DNA from: Pseudomonas viridiflava
GTDB lineage: Bacteria > Pseudomonadota > Gammaproteobacteria > Pseudomonadales > Pseudomonadaceae
Length of the DNA stretch: 50,229 nt
Assembly (NCBI RefSeq): GCF_900580675.1
Contig: NZ_UTBG01000197.1
Coordinates: 1-50,229 of the forward strand
Reading direction: 5' to 3'
How positions within the stretch are numbered: the stretch's first letter is position 1; each line of letters begins with the position of its first letter. The notes beneath the pieces were generated by a model. That model saw only the letters and a program-made list of their open reading frames with translations. It did no database searches and had not been told where the DNA came from. This document shows positions 1-7,905 of this stretch, one piece after another. The position numbers were made by a program, and so were the translations under genes.

Positions 1-195
1 GCCGCGCTGGGCCAAGGATGGCCCATCGCGGCGGCCCACGGATTCAAGCCGGAGTGAGGGCACACCGAGCCGGAGGCGAGGTGCCGAGTGTTGGGGCGAA
101 GCGTTTTTGGTTACTTTTTGCGCTTTTCAAAAAGTGACCCGCCGTAAGGGCGGAACCCTAAGCAGCCGTTACCGCAGCAACGGATATGTACACAA
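1..195. repeat. Dispersed intergenic repeat-like sequence, no gene
   Basis: No convincing gene lies in positions 1-285. The first part, up to about 195, matches my memory of a long intergenic repeat that recurs in fluorescent Pseudomonas genomes and is often mis-annotated as short hypothetical proteins. It has a stretch ending in GGATTCAAGCCGGAGTGAGG, then a T-rich segment, then an inverted pair TACTTTTTGCGCTTTTC / AAAAAGTGACCCGCC around 112-143, and a GC-rich tail. The left boundary is outside the window. From 196 to 285 there is a C-rich spacer and the leader of the next gene. The identification as a repeat family is from memory only. Confidence 0.45.
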
Positions 196-285
196 ACCCC
201 AGCCCCCCCCCTCTATCACCATCATAGGTGGAGTCAAACCTCCAGCCCCCCTACAATCCCCCCCACGATTACAGGAGCCAACCTC

Positions 286-1065
286 ATGCTGATGGTGATT
301 TCCCCCGCCAAAACCCTCGATTTCGAGTCCAAGCCAGTAACCCCGCGCTTCACCCAACCGCAATACCTCGACCACTCCCAGGAGCTGATCGAACAACTAC
401 GCGAACTGAGCCCGGCGCAAATCAGCGAATTGATGCACGTCTCCGACAAAATCGGTGGCCTCAACGCCGCCCGCTTCGGCAGCTGGACCCCCGCCTTCAC
501 CCAGGAAAACGCCAAACAGGCCCTGCTGGCCTTCAAGGGCGACGTCTACACCGGCCTCAACGCCGAAACCTTCAGCGATGCCGACTTCAGCTACGCCCAG
601 GACCACCTGCGCATGCTCTCGGGCCTCTACGGCCTGCTGCGCCCGCTGGACCTGATGATGCCGTACCGCCTGGAAATGGGCACCAAACTCGCCAACGCCC
701 GTGGCAAGGACCTATACACCTTCTGGGGCACGCGCATCAGCGAATGGCTGAATGAAGCCCTGGCCGAACAAGGCGACGATGTGCTGCTCAACCTGGCGTC
801 CAACGAGTACTTCTCGGCGGTCAAGCGCAACGCCCTGAACGCCCGGATCATCAACACCGAGTTCAAGGACCTGAAGAACGGCCAGTACAAGATCATCAGC
901 TTCTACGCGAAAAAGGCCCGGGGCATGATGAGCCGCTTCGTGATCGAAGAACGCATCAACGATCCCGCCAAGCTCAAGCAGTTCGACGTGCAGGGTTACC
1001 GCTTCAATGCGGAGCAGTCCAAACCGGATAACCTGGTGTTCTTGCGCGATCACGCACCAGAGTAA
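286..1065 (+). CDS. yaaA: Peroxide stress protein YaaA (DUF328/UPF0246)
   Basis: The 259-residue product has the full length of the YaaA family and its typical opening MLMVISPAKTLDFES. In Escherichia coli YaaA is a cytoplasmic DNA-binding protein of the OxyR response that limits intracellular iron during hydrogen peroxide stress. Conserved family stretches are visible: the block around LSGLYGLLRPLDLMMPYRLE (residues ~106-125), LLNLASNEYFSAVK in the middle, and ISFYAKKARGMMSRFVI near the C-terminus. The ATG at 286 fits the family N-terminus. It is transcribed alone; a palindrome interrupted by an insertion sequence begins 38 bases after its stop, so the IS has not damaged the gene. The family assignment is secure; the iron-limiting role is carried over from E. 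coli. Confidence 0.95.
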   Translation: MLMVISPAKTLDFESKPVTPRFTQPQYLDHSQELIEQLRELSPAQISELMHVSDKIGGLNAARFGSWTPAFTQENAKQALLAFKGDVYTGLNAETFSDADFSYAQDHLRMLSGLYGLLRPLDLMMPYRLEMGTKLANARGKDLYTFWGTRISEWLNEALAEQGDDVLLNLASNEYFSAVKRNALNARIINTEFKDLKNGQYKIISFYAKKARGMMSRFVIEERINDPAKLKQFDVQGYRFNAEQSKPDNLVFLRDHAPE

Positions 1066-1103
1066 CGCTCTGCACCGTGCTGACAGCTGCTGAAGATTAA
1101 ATG

Positions 1104-1122
1104 GTGGGAGGGGGCTACACCC
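1104..1122. repeat. Left part of a palindromic repeat split by the IS
   Basis: The bases GTGGGAGGGGGCT at 1104-1116 are the outer arm of a GTGGGAG-type intergenic palindrome. The matching arm AGCCCCCTCCCAC is at 2458-2470, on the other side of the insertion sequence. The last 8 bases, CTACACCC (1115-1122), are repeated directly at 2395-2402 and look like the target-site duplication. Confidence 0.8.
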
Positions 1123-1130
1123 GGTACAAA

Positions 1131-1173
1131 CCGGGGACATCGTTTACATTTCTAACCGGGGACATGGTTTACA
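1131..1173. repeat. Left-end double motif of the IS
   Basis: Two direct copies of an 18-bp motif, at 1131-1148 and 1156-1173, differ by one base (CATCG versus CATGG) and are 25 bases apart start to start. The right end has the same pair inverted with the same 25-base period. A doubled subterminal motif suggests a two-site transposase-binding arrangement; that role is an inference. Confidence 0.8.
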
Positions 1174-1205
1174 GGTTAATACGCATGATCAGGAGGTAAC
1201 TGATC

Positions 1206-2354
1206 ATGCCCTGGAACCAAGAGTCTCCCATGAATCAACGAATCAGACTGGTCGCCGACTGGCTTTCTGGCAACTACACCAAAAGCCAGTTGGCACGCCG
1301 CTTTGACGTTAGTCGGCCTACCGTCGACAAGTGGATTGCCCGGCACAACGGCGATTTAAAGTCCCTATCCGAACTGTCCCGGCGACCTCACAACAGCCCA
1401 AATAAAACTGACGACGAGATCTTGGCCCGTGTGGTGGCGATGAAGGAGGCTCACGATAAATGGGGGCCGAAGAAGCTTCTCGAACTGCTACGGCTTGAAG
1501 ATCCCTCCATCGCCTGGCCATCTCCGAGTACAGCAGGCCAATGGCTTGATCGGCTTGGGCTCGTCAACAAGCGCCGCTTCAAGCGACGTCACAGTACTTC
1601 CCACGCACAAATGCGAGAGGCTAACGAACCTAACAAGACGTGGTGCGCTGACTACAAAGGTCAATTCAAGATGCTTAACACACAGATGTGCTTCCCTTTG
1701 ACCGTGACAGACCACGCCTCCCGGCTGATTTTGGCGTGCAGGGCCCATCCCAAGATCATGACCCAGCCGGTAAAACAAGCATTTGAGAGACTCTTTCAGG
1801 AGTACGGTATGCCGGAAGTTATCCGTTCGGACAACGGGGTTCCGTTCGCCTCTCCTGGTCTGGCAAGAATGTCCACACTGGCAGTTTGGTGGATTCGTCT
1901 GGGCATCTATCCGGAACGCACCATGCCGGGAAGACCCGCCCAGAATGGTCGACATGAGCGAATGCACCGTAGTTTGAAGCTTGAGCTGCCCTTAGGGAAA
2001 AATCTGGTCGAGCAGCAGCTTTTGCTGGAGCACTTCAGGCATGAGTTCAATTACGTACGCCCTCATGAAGCCCTCGGTATGAAACGTCCGGGAGACTTGT
2101 ATGTACCGTCTACTCGACTTTACCCAGGATGCTTGCCCGATGTGGAGTATCCCGCAGAAATGAAGATTCGGAGCGTCAGGCAGGACGGATCGATCAAGTG
2201 GAACGGCAAGTTGGTATTTATCAGCGAGGCGCTATCTGGGGAAAGAATAGGGCTCAAGGAAGCAGAGGATGATGTTTGGGATTTGTACCTGTGTGATTAT
2301 CCATTGGGGAGGCTTGGACGCGGCATGACCCGCGTCCAGGCCTCAAATGTGTAA
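1206..2354 (+). CDS. IS481-family transposase (DDE, rve core)
   Basis: The 382-residue protein starts with a helix-turn-helix (about residues 26-46, KSQLARRFDVSRPTVDKW), followed by a linker with KWGPKKLLELL, typical of IS3/IS481-type integrases. An rve catalytic core follows. Candidate catalytic residues are D149 (in WCADYKG), D209 (in IRSDNGVPF) and E251 (in NGRHERMH), with the D-to-E gap of 41 fitting this superfamily. A C-terminal region of about 90 residues follows. The start at 1206 has a strong AGGAGGT eight bases upstream; an internal ATG at 1230 is a weaker choice. The stop codon lies inside the inner right-end motif. No frameshift or internal stop is visible, so the element may be active. 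The second strand-transfer partner, if any, is not needed in this family. Confidence 0.93.
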   Translation: MPWNQESPMNQRIRLVADWLSGNYTKSQLARRFDVSRPTVDKWIARHNGDLKSLSELSRRPHNSPNKTDDEILARVVAMKEAHDKWGPKKLLELLRLEDPSIAWPSPSTAGQWLDRLGLVNKRRFKRRHSTSHAQMREANEPNKTWCADYKGQFKMLNTQMCFPLTVTDHASRLILACRAHPKIMTQPVKQAFERLFQEYGMPEVIRSDNGVPFASPGLARMSTLAVWWIRLGIYPERTMPGRPAQNGRHERMHRSLKLELPLGKNLVEQQLLLEHFRHEFNYVRPHEALGMKRPGDLYVPSTRLYPGCLPDVEYPAEMKIRSVRQDGSIKWNGKLVFISEALSGERIGLKEAEDDVWDLYLCDYPLGRLGRGMTRVQASNV

Positions 2355-2392
2355 ACGATGTCCCCGGTTTCAGATGTAAACGATGTCTACGG
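2350..2392. repeat. Right-end double motif of the IS
   Basis: Inverted counterparts of the left-end pair lie at 2350-2367 (TGTAAACGATGTCCCCGG) and 2375-2392 (TGTAAACGATGTCTACGG). The TAA stop of the transposase, at 2352-2354, is formed within the inner copy. The outer copy differs from the consensus at two positions. Confidence 0.8.
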
Positions 2393-2394
2393 TT

Positions 2395-2470
2395 CTACAC
2401 CCCGATAGCAGTGTATCTGTCACTGATCTGTTGACTGACATACTGCAATCGGGAGCAAGCCCCCTCCCAC
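2395..2470. repeat. Right part of the palindromic repeat split by the IS
   Basis: After the second copy of CTACACCC (2395-2402) the palindrome continues with CCCGATAGCAGTGT and, after a loop region, its partner ACTGCAATCGGGA and the outer arm AGCCCCCTCCCAC (2458-2470). Together with 1104-1122 this makes one palindrome of roughly 90 bases before insertion. The remaining bases to 2587 hold the leader of the next gene and no other feature that I recognise. Confidence 0.78.
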
Positions 2471-2587
2471 ATTGATTTGCGCAAGACTCAAGATCTAATG
2501 CTTTTGCCCAAACTCCTGCTTGCGTCGTTTCGCCGCGCTCACTAACGTAGCGCCTTTACTGACGCTACCCCCCGCAGGAGCTTTGCC

Positions 2588-5029
2588 ATGGCCTCGCCAG
2601 CCCTCTCACATTTTCTTCCCCGGTTCGGCGTTGCCGCGGCAGTGGCCAGTGCGTTAAGCCTGGCCGGTTGCCAGCTCCAGAGCACCCAGGACACCCTGCT
2701 TCCCGTTGCCGGCGTACAGCCGATCAAAGGCTTGGCACAGAATGTTTCGATACGCCGCAATGCCCAGGGCATGCCGTTGATCGAAAGCAACACCTTCCAT
2801 GACGCGCTGTTCAGCCTCGGCTATGTGCACGCCAGCGACCGCATCACCCAGATGGTCACCCTGCGCCTGCTGGCCCAGGGCCGCCTGGCGGAAATGTCCG
2901 GGGCCGAGGTGCTGGATGTCGACCGTTTCATGCGTGCGGTCAACCTGAAAAAAAGCGCCGGTGAGCTGTATAACGCCTCGTCGCCGCGCCTCAAGCGCTT
3001 CTTTGAAGTGTATGCGCGGGGCGTCAACGCCTACTTGTTCCGCTACCGCGACAAGCTGCCGCCGGACCTGGCCCAGACCGGCTACAAGCCCGAGTACTGG
3101 AAGCCGGAAGATTCGGCGCTGTTGTTCTGCCTGCTGAATTTCAGCGAGTCAGCCAATCTGCAGGAAGAACTGGCCTCGCTGGTGCTGGCGCAAAAAGTCG
3201 GCGTCGACAAACTCGCCTGGCTCACGCCGAGTGCGCCGGATGAGCCGGTCCCGCTGGCCGAAGCCGAGAAACTCAAAGGGGTGAACCTGGGACAGATCAC
3301 CGGCTTGGCCGGCTTGGACGCGGTCAGCCAGCAACTCAACAGCCTCAACGCGCTGGCGGTGACCACGTCGAGCAACTGGGCGATCGGCCCACAACGCAGC
3401 CGCAGCGGCAAGAGCTTGCTGGCAGGCGACCTCGCCGCGCAGCCGCAAGCCCCGTCGCCCTGGAGCTACGTGCAGATTCGTGCGCCTAAGTACCAGGCCG
3501 TCGGCGCGTCGATTGCCGGTTTGCCGACCCTGTTGTCCGGCTTCAACGGCAACGTGGCGTGGAGCATGAGCACCGTCAAAGGCGATACCCAGGACCTGTT
3601 CCTGGAAAAGGTCAAACGCCAAGGCAACGCTTTGTACTACGAGAACAACGGAAAATGGCTACCGGCGACGGTGCGTAACGAAACCTTTTTCGTCAAAGGC
3701 CAACGCTCGATTCGCGAAGTGGTGTACGAAACCCGTCACGGCGCCCTGCTCAACAGCAGCCAGGCCCTGACCACTGGTTTTGGCCTGGCGCTGCAGACCG
3801 CCGACTTCAAGGACGACAAGAGCCTGGATGCGTTCTTCGACCTGTCCCGTGCGCAAAACGCCGGCAAGGCCTCGGACGCGACCCGCAATATCCGCGCGAT
3901 TGCCTTGAACATGATCTTTGCCGACGCCGGCAGCATCGGCTGGCAGGTCACCGGCCGCTTCCCCAACCGCCGCGAAGGCGAAGGCCTGCTGCCATCGCCG
4001 GGCTGGGATACGCGCTTTGACTGGGACGGTTACGCCGACGCAATGCTGCACCCCTACGATCAAGACCCGGCCCAGGGCTGGATCGGCACCGCCAACCAGC
4101 GCACCGCGCCGCGCGGCTATGGCATGCAGCTGTCCAACTCGTGGGACGCGCCGGAGCGCAGCGAGCGCCTCGCGCAACTGGCGAATGCCGGCAAGCATGA
4201 CAGCCGCAGCATGATCGCCATGCAGTACGACCAGACCACGACCTTTGCCGCCAAACTCAAGACCATGTTCCAGGCGCCGGGCATGGCCCAGCCGCTGAAA
4301 CAGGCGATTGACGCACTGCCGGCGGCCGAACAGGCCAAGGCCCGCGAGGCGCTGAACCGCTTGATGGCGTTCGACGGTCGCCTGGTGTCGACCTCCGCCG
4401 ACGCGGCGATTTACGAGCTGTTCCTGCAGGAAAGCACCAGGCAGATTTTCCTCGACGAACTCGGCCCGGAAAACAGCGCCAGCTGGAAAGTCTTTGTCAG
4501 CAACGCCAGCCTGTCCTACGCCGCCCAGGCCGACCACCTGCTGGGCCGTGAAGACAGCCCCTTCTGGGACGACGTGCGCACCGCGCAAAAAGAAGACAAA
4601 CCGGCGATCCTCGCGCGCAGTCTCGCCGCCGCGATCACCGCCGGCGACAGCCAACTCGGCGCCGATCACAAGGCCTGGCAGTGGGGCAAGCTGCACAGCA
4701 CCACTTGGAAAAACGCCAACGGCCAGCTGATTCGCGGCCCTCTGGCAAGCGGTGGTGACCACAACACCTTGAACCCGGCGCCTTACAGCTGGGGCCAGGA
4801 CTTCAACACCACCCAGGTGCCGGCGCTGCGCATGATCGTCGACTTTGGCCAGGTGGAACCGATGATGGGCCAGGGTGGCACCGGCCAGTCCGGCAACCCG
4901 GCCAGCCCGAACTATGCGAATGGCATCGACCCGTCGCTCAAGGCGCAATACCTGAGCTTCCCGATGCAGCCGCAGAACTTCGAGAAGGTGTATGGCAAGG
5001 CACGGTTGACCCTGACACCGGGCAAGTAA
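2588..5029 (+). CDS. quiP: Lipoprotein N-acyl amidohydrolase, QuiP-like (penicillin acylase family)
   Basis: The product has 813 residues. The N-terminus has a signal sequence ending in a lipobox, LAGC, with Cys28 as the likely lipidated residue. The alpha-chain block RRNAQGMPLIES and GYVHASDRITQM is typical of penicillin acylase-type Ntn hydrolases. The beta chain probably begins at Ser261 in TTSSNWAIGPQRSRSGKS: it sits three residues before a conserved Trp, where the autocatalytic nucleophile is found. The residue after it is Ser, not the more usual Asn. From memory the whole protein closely resembles P. aeruginosa QuiP, which hydrolyses long-chain acyl-homoserine lactones, and is about 30 residues shorter, with at least part of the loss before the PSGGDH-like region. 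The gene stands alone, with AGGAG upstream of the ATG. The family is certain; the substrate is inferred. Confidence 0.88.
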   Translation: MASPALSHFLPRFGVAAAVASALSLAGCQLQSTQDTLLPVAGVQPIKGLAQNVSIRRNAQGMPLIESNTFHDALFSLGYVHASDRITQMVTLRLLAQGRLAEMSGAEVLDVDRFMRAVNLKKSAGELYNASSPRLKRFFEVYARGVNAYLFRYRDKLPPDLAQTGYKPEYWKPEDSALLFCLLNFSESANLQEELASLVLAQKVGVDKLAWLTPSAPDEPVPLAEAEKLKGVNLGQITGLAGLDAVSQQLNSLNALAVTTSSNWAIGPQRSRSGKSLLAGDLAAQPQAPSPWSYVQIRAPKYQAVGASIAGLPTLLSGFNGNVAWSMSTVKGDTQDLFLEKVKRQGNALYYENNGKWLPATVRNETFFVKGQRSIREVVYETRHGALLNSSQALTTGFGLALQTADFKDDKSLDAFFDLSRAQNAGKASDATRNIRAIALNMIFADAGSIGWQVTGRFPNRREGEGLLPSPGWDTRFDWDGYADAMLHPYDQDPAQGWIGTANQRTAPRGYGMQLSNSWDAPERSERLAQLANAGKHDSRSMIAMQYDQTTTFAAKLKTMFQAPGMAQPLKQAIDALPAAEQAKAREALNRLMAFDGRLVSTSADAAIYELFLQESTRQIFLDELGPENSASWKVFVSNASLSYAAQADHLLGREDSPFWDDVRTAQKEDKPAILARSLAAAITAGDSQLGADHKAWQWGKLHSTTWKNANGQLIRGPLASGGDHNTLNPAPYSWGQDFNTTQVPALRMIVDFGQVEPMMGQGGTGQSGNPASPNYANGIDPSLKAQYLSFPMQPQNFEKVYGKARLTLTPGK

Positions 5030-5060
5030 TCAGTTTCTCCCTGAAGAAACCGATCAAACT

Positions 5061-5166
5061 TGTGGGAGCTGGCTTGTGTGGGAGCTGGCTTGCCTGCGAT
5101 AGCATCACCTCGGTGTGCCTGACACACGGAGGTGCCTGCATCGCGGGCAAGCCCGGCTCCCACACA
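5061..5166. repeat. Palindromic intergenic repeat with a duplicated arm
   Basis: A long imperfect palindrome lies between quiP and the exonuclease gene. The left arm TGTGGGAGCTGGCTTG occurs twice in tandem (5061-5076 and 5077-5092) and the right arm reads GCAAGCCCGGCTCCCACA, ending about 5163. An inner palindrome CACCTC/GAGGTG is also present. It could form a strong hairpin after quiP and may act in termination, although no T-run follows. Confidence 0.82.
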
Positions 5167-5258
5167 AGCCCACACACATTTGAACTGCATGCATTCCGAT
5201 AGAACTTCTGCGCTGCGCCCCGCCTCATACCTGATAAGCCCACTGCCCCGGCACGTTT

Positions 5259-6263
5259 ATGGACCTTGTCATCGCCCGGCCCGAAGGCCTCTACTGCCCC
5301 GCTGGTGATTTCTACATCGACCCGTGGCGCCCGGTGGAACGCTCGGTCATCACTCACGCCCACGGCGACCATGCCCGCACCGGCAACCAGCACTACCTGG
5401 CGGCAGCCCCCGGCGAAGGCATCCTGCGCTCGCGCCTGGGCCAGGACATCAACCTGCAAACCCTGGCCTACGGCGAAAAACTCGTGCACCACGGCGTCAC
5501 GCTGAGTTTTCACCCCGCCGGGCATGTGCTCGGTTCCGCCCAGGTGCGCCTGGAATACCAGGGCGAAGTCTGGGTGGCGTCCGGCGACTACAAAGTCGAA
5601 CCCGATGGCACCTGCGCGCCTTTCGAACCGGTGCGTTGCCACACCTTTATCACCGAATCCACCTTCGGCCTGCCGATCTACCGCTGGCAGCCCCAGGCGC
5701 AGATTTTTGCCGGGATCAACCAGTGGTGGCAGGCAAATATCGCCGCCGGTAAGGCCAGCGTGTTGTTCTGTTATTCCTTCGGCAAGGCCCAACGCATCCT
5801 GCATGGCATCGACGCCAGCATCGGGCCGATCCTCAGCCACGGTGCAGTCGAGCCATTGAACCGGGTGTACCGCGAGGCCGGCATCTACATCCCGGAAACC
5901 CTGTACGCCGGTGACTTCAAAAAGACCGACCCGCTGCTGCGCCAGGCCTTGATCATCGCCCCGCCCTCTGCCGGGGGCAGCAGCTGGATCAAGCGCTTCG
6001 GCGAGTACAGCGATGCGTTTGCCAGCGGCTGGATGCGCCTGCGCGGCACACGGCGGCGGCGCGGGGTGGACCGCGGCTTCGTGCTGTCCGACCACGCCGA
6101 CTGGCCCGGCTTGCTGTGGGCCATCGAACAGACCGGCGCCGAACGGGTGATGGTCACCCACGGCTCTGTAGGCGTATTGGTGCGTCACCTGCGGGAAAAA
6201 GGCCTGGATGCCCAGGGCTTCACCACCGAATACGGCGATGACGAAGAAGAGGCCAGCGCATGA
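5259..6263 (+). CDS. Ligase-associated DNA exonuclease (metallo-beta-lactamase/beta-CASP)
   Basis: The 334-residue protein belongs to the metallo-beta-lactamase/beta-CASP nucleases related to mRNA 3-prime-end processing factors and Artemis/SNM1. The metal-binding motif H33-A-H-G-D-H38 is intact. Further metal ligands are likely His in PAGHVLGSAQV (about residues 86-96), the Asp in ASGDYK, and His in VLSDHADWPG near residue 270. The next gene, an ATP-dependent ligase, overlaps it by four bases (ATGA), so the two are translationally coupled. Bacteria that carry this set usually also have a DEXH helicase and a PdeM phosphoesterase; those two are at 12374-15504 here. The genes are named as a DNA-damage-response group by association; the precise pathway is not established from the sequence. 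Confidence 0.93.
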   Translation: MDLVIARPEGLYCPAGDFYIDPWRPVERSVITHAHGDHARTGNQHYLAAAPGEGILRSRLGQDINLQTLAYGEKLVHHGVTLSFHPAGHVLGSAQVRLEYQGEVWVASGDYKVEPDGTCAPFEPVRCHTFITESTFGLPIYRWQPQAQIFAGINQWWQANIAAGKASVLFCYSFGKAQRILHGIDASIGPILSHGAVEPLNRVYREAGIYIPETLYAGDFKKTDPLLRQALIIAPPSAGGSSWIKRFGEYSDAFASGWMRLRGTRRRRGVDRGFVLSDHADWPGLLWAIEQTGAERVMVTHGSVGVLVRHLREKGLDAQGFTTEYGDDEEEASA

Positions 6264-7894
6264 AAGCCTTCGCCGAGCTGTACGCCAACCTCGATGCCAC
6301 CACTTCAAGCAATGCCAAGCTGGCGGCGCTGCAAGCGTACTTCCTTCAGGCTCCACCGCAAGACGCCGCGTGGGCCGTGTATTTCCTCTCCGGCGGGCGG
6401 CCGCGTCAGTTGGTGCCCACGCGGTTGCTGCGGGACATGGCCACCGAAGCCTCGGGCATTGAGCCGTGGCTGTTCGAAGAAAGCTACCAGTCGGTCGGTG
6501 ATTTGGCGGAAACCATTTCCCTGCTGTTACCCGAATCCACCTACACCTCGGAAGATGGTTTGGCGGTGTGGCTCGAAGAAAAGCTGTTGCCCTTGCGCGG
6601 TTTGCCGCCCTTGGAACTCGCCGAACGCCTGCCCGCGCTGTGGGGCCAACTGGATCAGCCGAGCCTGATGGTCTGCATCAAGTTGATCACCGGCAGTTTT
6701 CGCGTCGGTGTGTCCAAACTGCTGGTCACTCGCGCCCTCGCCGCGATGGCCGACCTCGACAGCAAGCGCGTGGCGCAACGCCTGGTGGGCTACACCGACC
6801 TGTCCAACCGCCCTACGCCCGAAGGCTACCTCAAGCTGATTGCCGCCGAATCGTCCGACGAACACGCGCAACGCGGCGGACAGCCGTATCCGTTTTTTCT
6901 GGCGCATGGGTTGTCGCAGCCGGTGGAGCAATTCGACGCGCTGCTCGGCTCCCCCGCCGACTGGCAGGTGGAATGGAAGTGGGGCGGTATTCGCGCGCAA
7001 CTGGTCAAGCGCGAGGGTCGGCTGTGGATCTGGTCGCGTGGCGAAGAGTTGGTAACCGAACGTTTCCCCGAACTGCACAGCCTGGTCAGCGGCCTGCCCG
7101 ATGGCACGGTGATCGACGGCGAAATCGTGGTCTGGAAAGACGCCGTGCAGCCTTTCGCCCTGCTGCAACAACGCATCGGCCGCAAGACCTTGAGCAAAAA
7201 GGTGCTTGAGGATGCACCGGTCGCGGTTCTGGCCTACGACCTGCTGGAGTATCAGGGCGACGACTGGCGCAACCATACCCAGGCCGAACGCCGCGCGCAG
7301 CTTGAGCAGGTGATTGCCCAGTGCAACCAGCCCGTACTGCTGCCCTCTCCGTCGCTGACGGGTACGAGCTGGGCCGACCTCGCGCAGCAACGCGAAGCCT
7401 CCCGCCAGCTCGGCGTGGAAGGCATGATGCTCAAGGCGCGTGAGGGCCTGTACGGCGTGGGCCGCACCAAGGACATGGGCGTGTGGTGGAAGTGGAAAGT
7501 CGACCCGTTCAGTGTCGACGCAGTGCTGATCTATGCCCAGCGCGGCCATGGTCGCCGCGCCAGCCTGTACAGCGACTACACCTTCGCGGTGTGGGATGGC
7601 CCACCCGGCACCGAACGCACGCTGGTGCCCTTCGCCAAGGCCTACTCAGGCCTGACCGACGAAGAAATGCGCAAGGTCGACGCGATCGTACGCAAAACCA
7701 CCGTGGAAAAATTCGGCCCGGTCAGCAGCGTCACGCCGAGCATGGTGTTTGAGCTGGGCTTTGAAGGGATTGCCCTGTCCAAGCGCCACAAGAGCGGGAT
7801 TGCGGTGCGGTTTCCACGGATGCTGCGCTGGCGGCAGGATAAGGCAGTGGAAGAGGCCGACAACCTGGGAACACTGCAAGACCTCCTGACCTGA
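6260..7894 (+). CDS. ATP-dependent DNA ligase, altered motif I
   Basis: The 544-residue protein has an N-terminal alpha-helical DNA-binding domain (about 1-190), a nucleotidyltransferase domain, and a C-terminal OB-fold with VWWKWKVDPFSVDAVLIYAQ near 410-430. It would seal nicks by forming an enzyme-AMP intermediate on Lys240. Motif III (DGTVIDGEIVVW) and motif IV/V-like segments (LGVEGMMLKAREG, WWKWK) are present. The oddity is motif I: residues 240-243 read K-W-G-G, where this family normally has K-x-D-G. The codon is GGC at 6983-6985; one base change from GAC would explain it. The lysine nucleophile is kept. The gene is otherwise full length and coupled to the upstream exonuclease by an ATGA overlap. 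The enzyme class is clear; whether it is active is uncertain. Confidence 0.93.
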   Translation: MKAFAELYANLDATTSSNAKLAALQAYFLQAPPQDAAWAVYFLSGGRPRQLVPTRLLRDMATEASGIEPWLFEESYQSVGDLAETISLLLPESTYTSEDGLAVWLEEKLLPLRGLPPLELAERLPALWGQLDQPSLMVCIKLITGSFRVGVSKLLVTRALAAMADLDSKRVAQRLVGYTDLSNRPTPEGYLKLIAAESSDEHAQRGGQPYPFFLAHGLSQPVEQFDALLGSPADWQVEWKWGGIRAQLVKREGRLWIWSRGEELVTERFPELHSLVSGLPDGTVIDGEIVVWKDAVQPFALLQQRIGRKTLSKKVLEDAPVAVLAYDLLEYQGDDWRNHTQAERRAQLEQVIAQCNQPVLLPSPSLTGTSWADLAQQREASRQLGVEGMMLKAREGLYGVGRTKDMGVWWKWKVDPFSVDAVLIYAQRGHGRRASLYSDYTFAVWDGPPGTERTLVPFAKAYSGLTDEEMRKVDAIVRKTTVEKFGPVSSVTPSMVFELGFEGIALSKRHKSGIAVRFPRMLRWRQDKAVEEADNLGTLQDLLT

Positions 7895-7905
7895 ACACAA
7901 AACCC

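Larger units (their letters stand above)
1123..2394 (+). mobile_element. Complete IS481-family insertion sequence
   Basis: An element of about 1.27 kb carries one intact transposase gene and ends in related inverted sequences. Each end holds two copies of an 18-bp motif close to CCGGGGACATCGTTTACA: left at 1131-1148 and 1156-1173, right (inverted) at 2350-2367 and 2375-2392. The flanks carry the direct repeat CTACACCC at 1115-1122 and 2395-2402, taken here as an 8-bp target duplication. Joining the flanks and removing one copy restores a GTGGGAGGGGGC-type palindrome, which is strong evidence for these boundaries. The outermost few bases of the two ends do not pair well (GGTACAAACCG against the inverted right end), so the exact tips may be off by a few bases. 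Confidence 0.87.

Noticed and set aside
107..396. Short reading frames in the leader before yaaA
   Set aside because: They sit in a repeat-like, C-rich stretch, overlap each other and yaaA, and have no ribosome site or recognisable protein.
5061..5166. CRISPR-like reading of repeated GTGGGAGC units
   Set aside because: The units are inverted arms of palindromes, not regularly spaced direct repeats with unique spacers, and no cas gene is present.
4938..6356. 472-codon minus-strand frame across the exonuclease gene
   Set aside because: Antisense to a gene with an intact metal-binding motif; it crosses a palindrome and has no family match.
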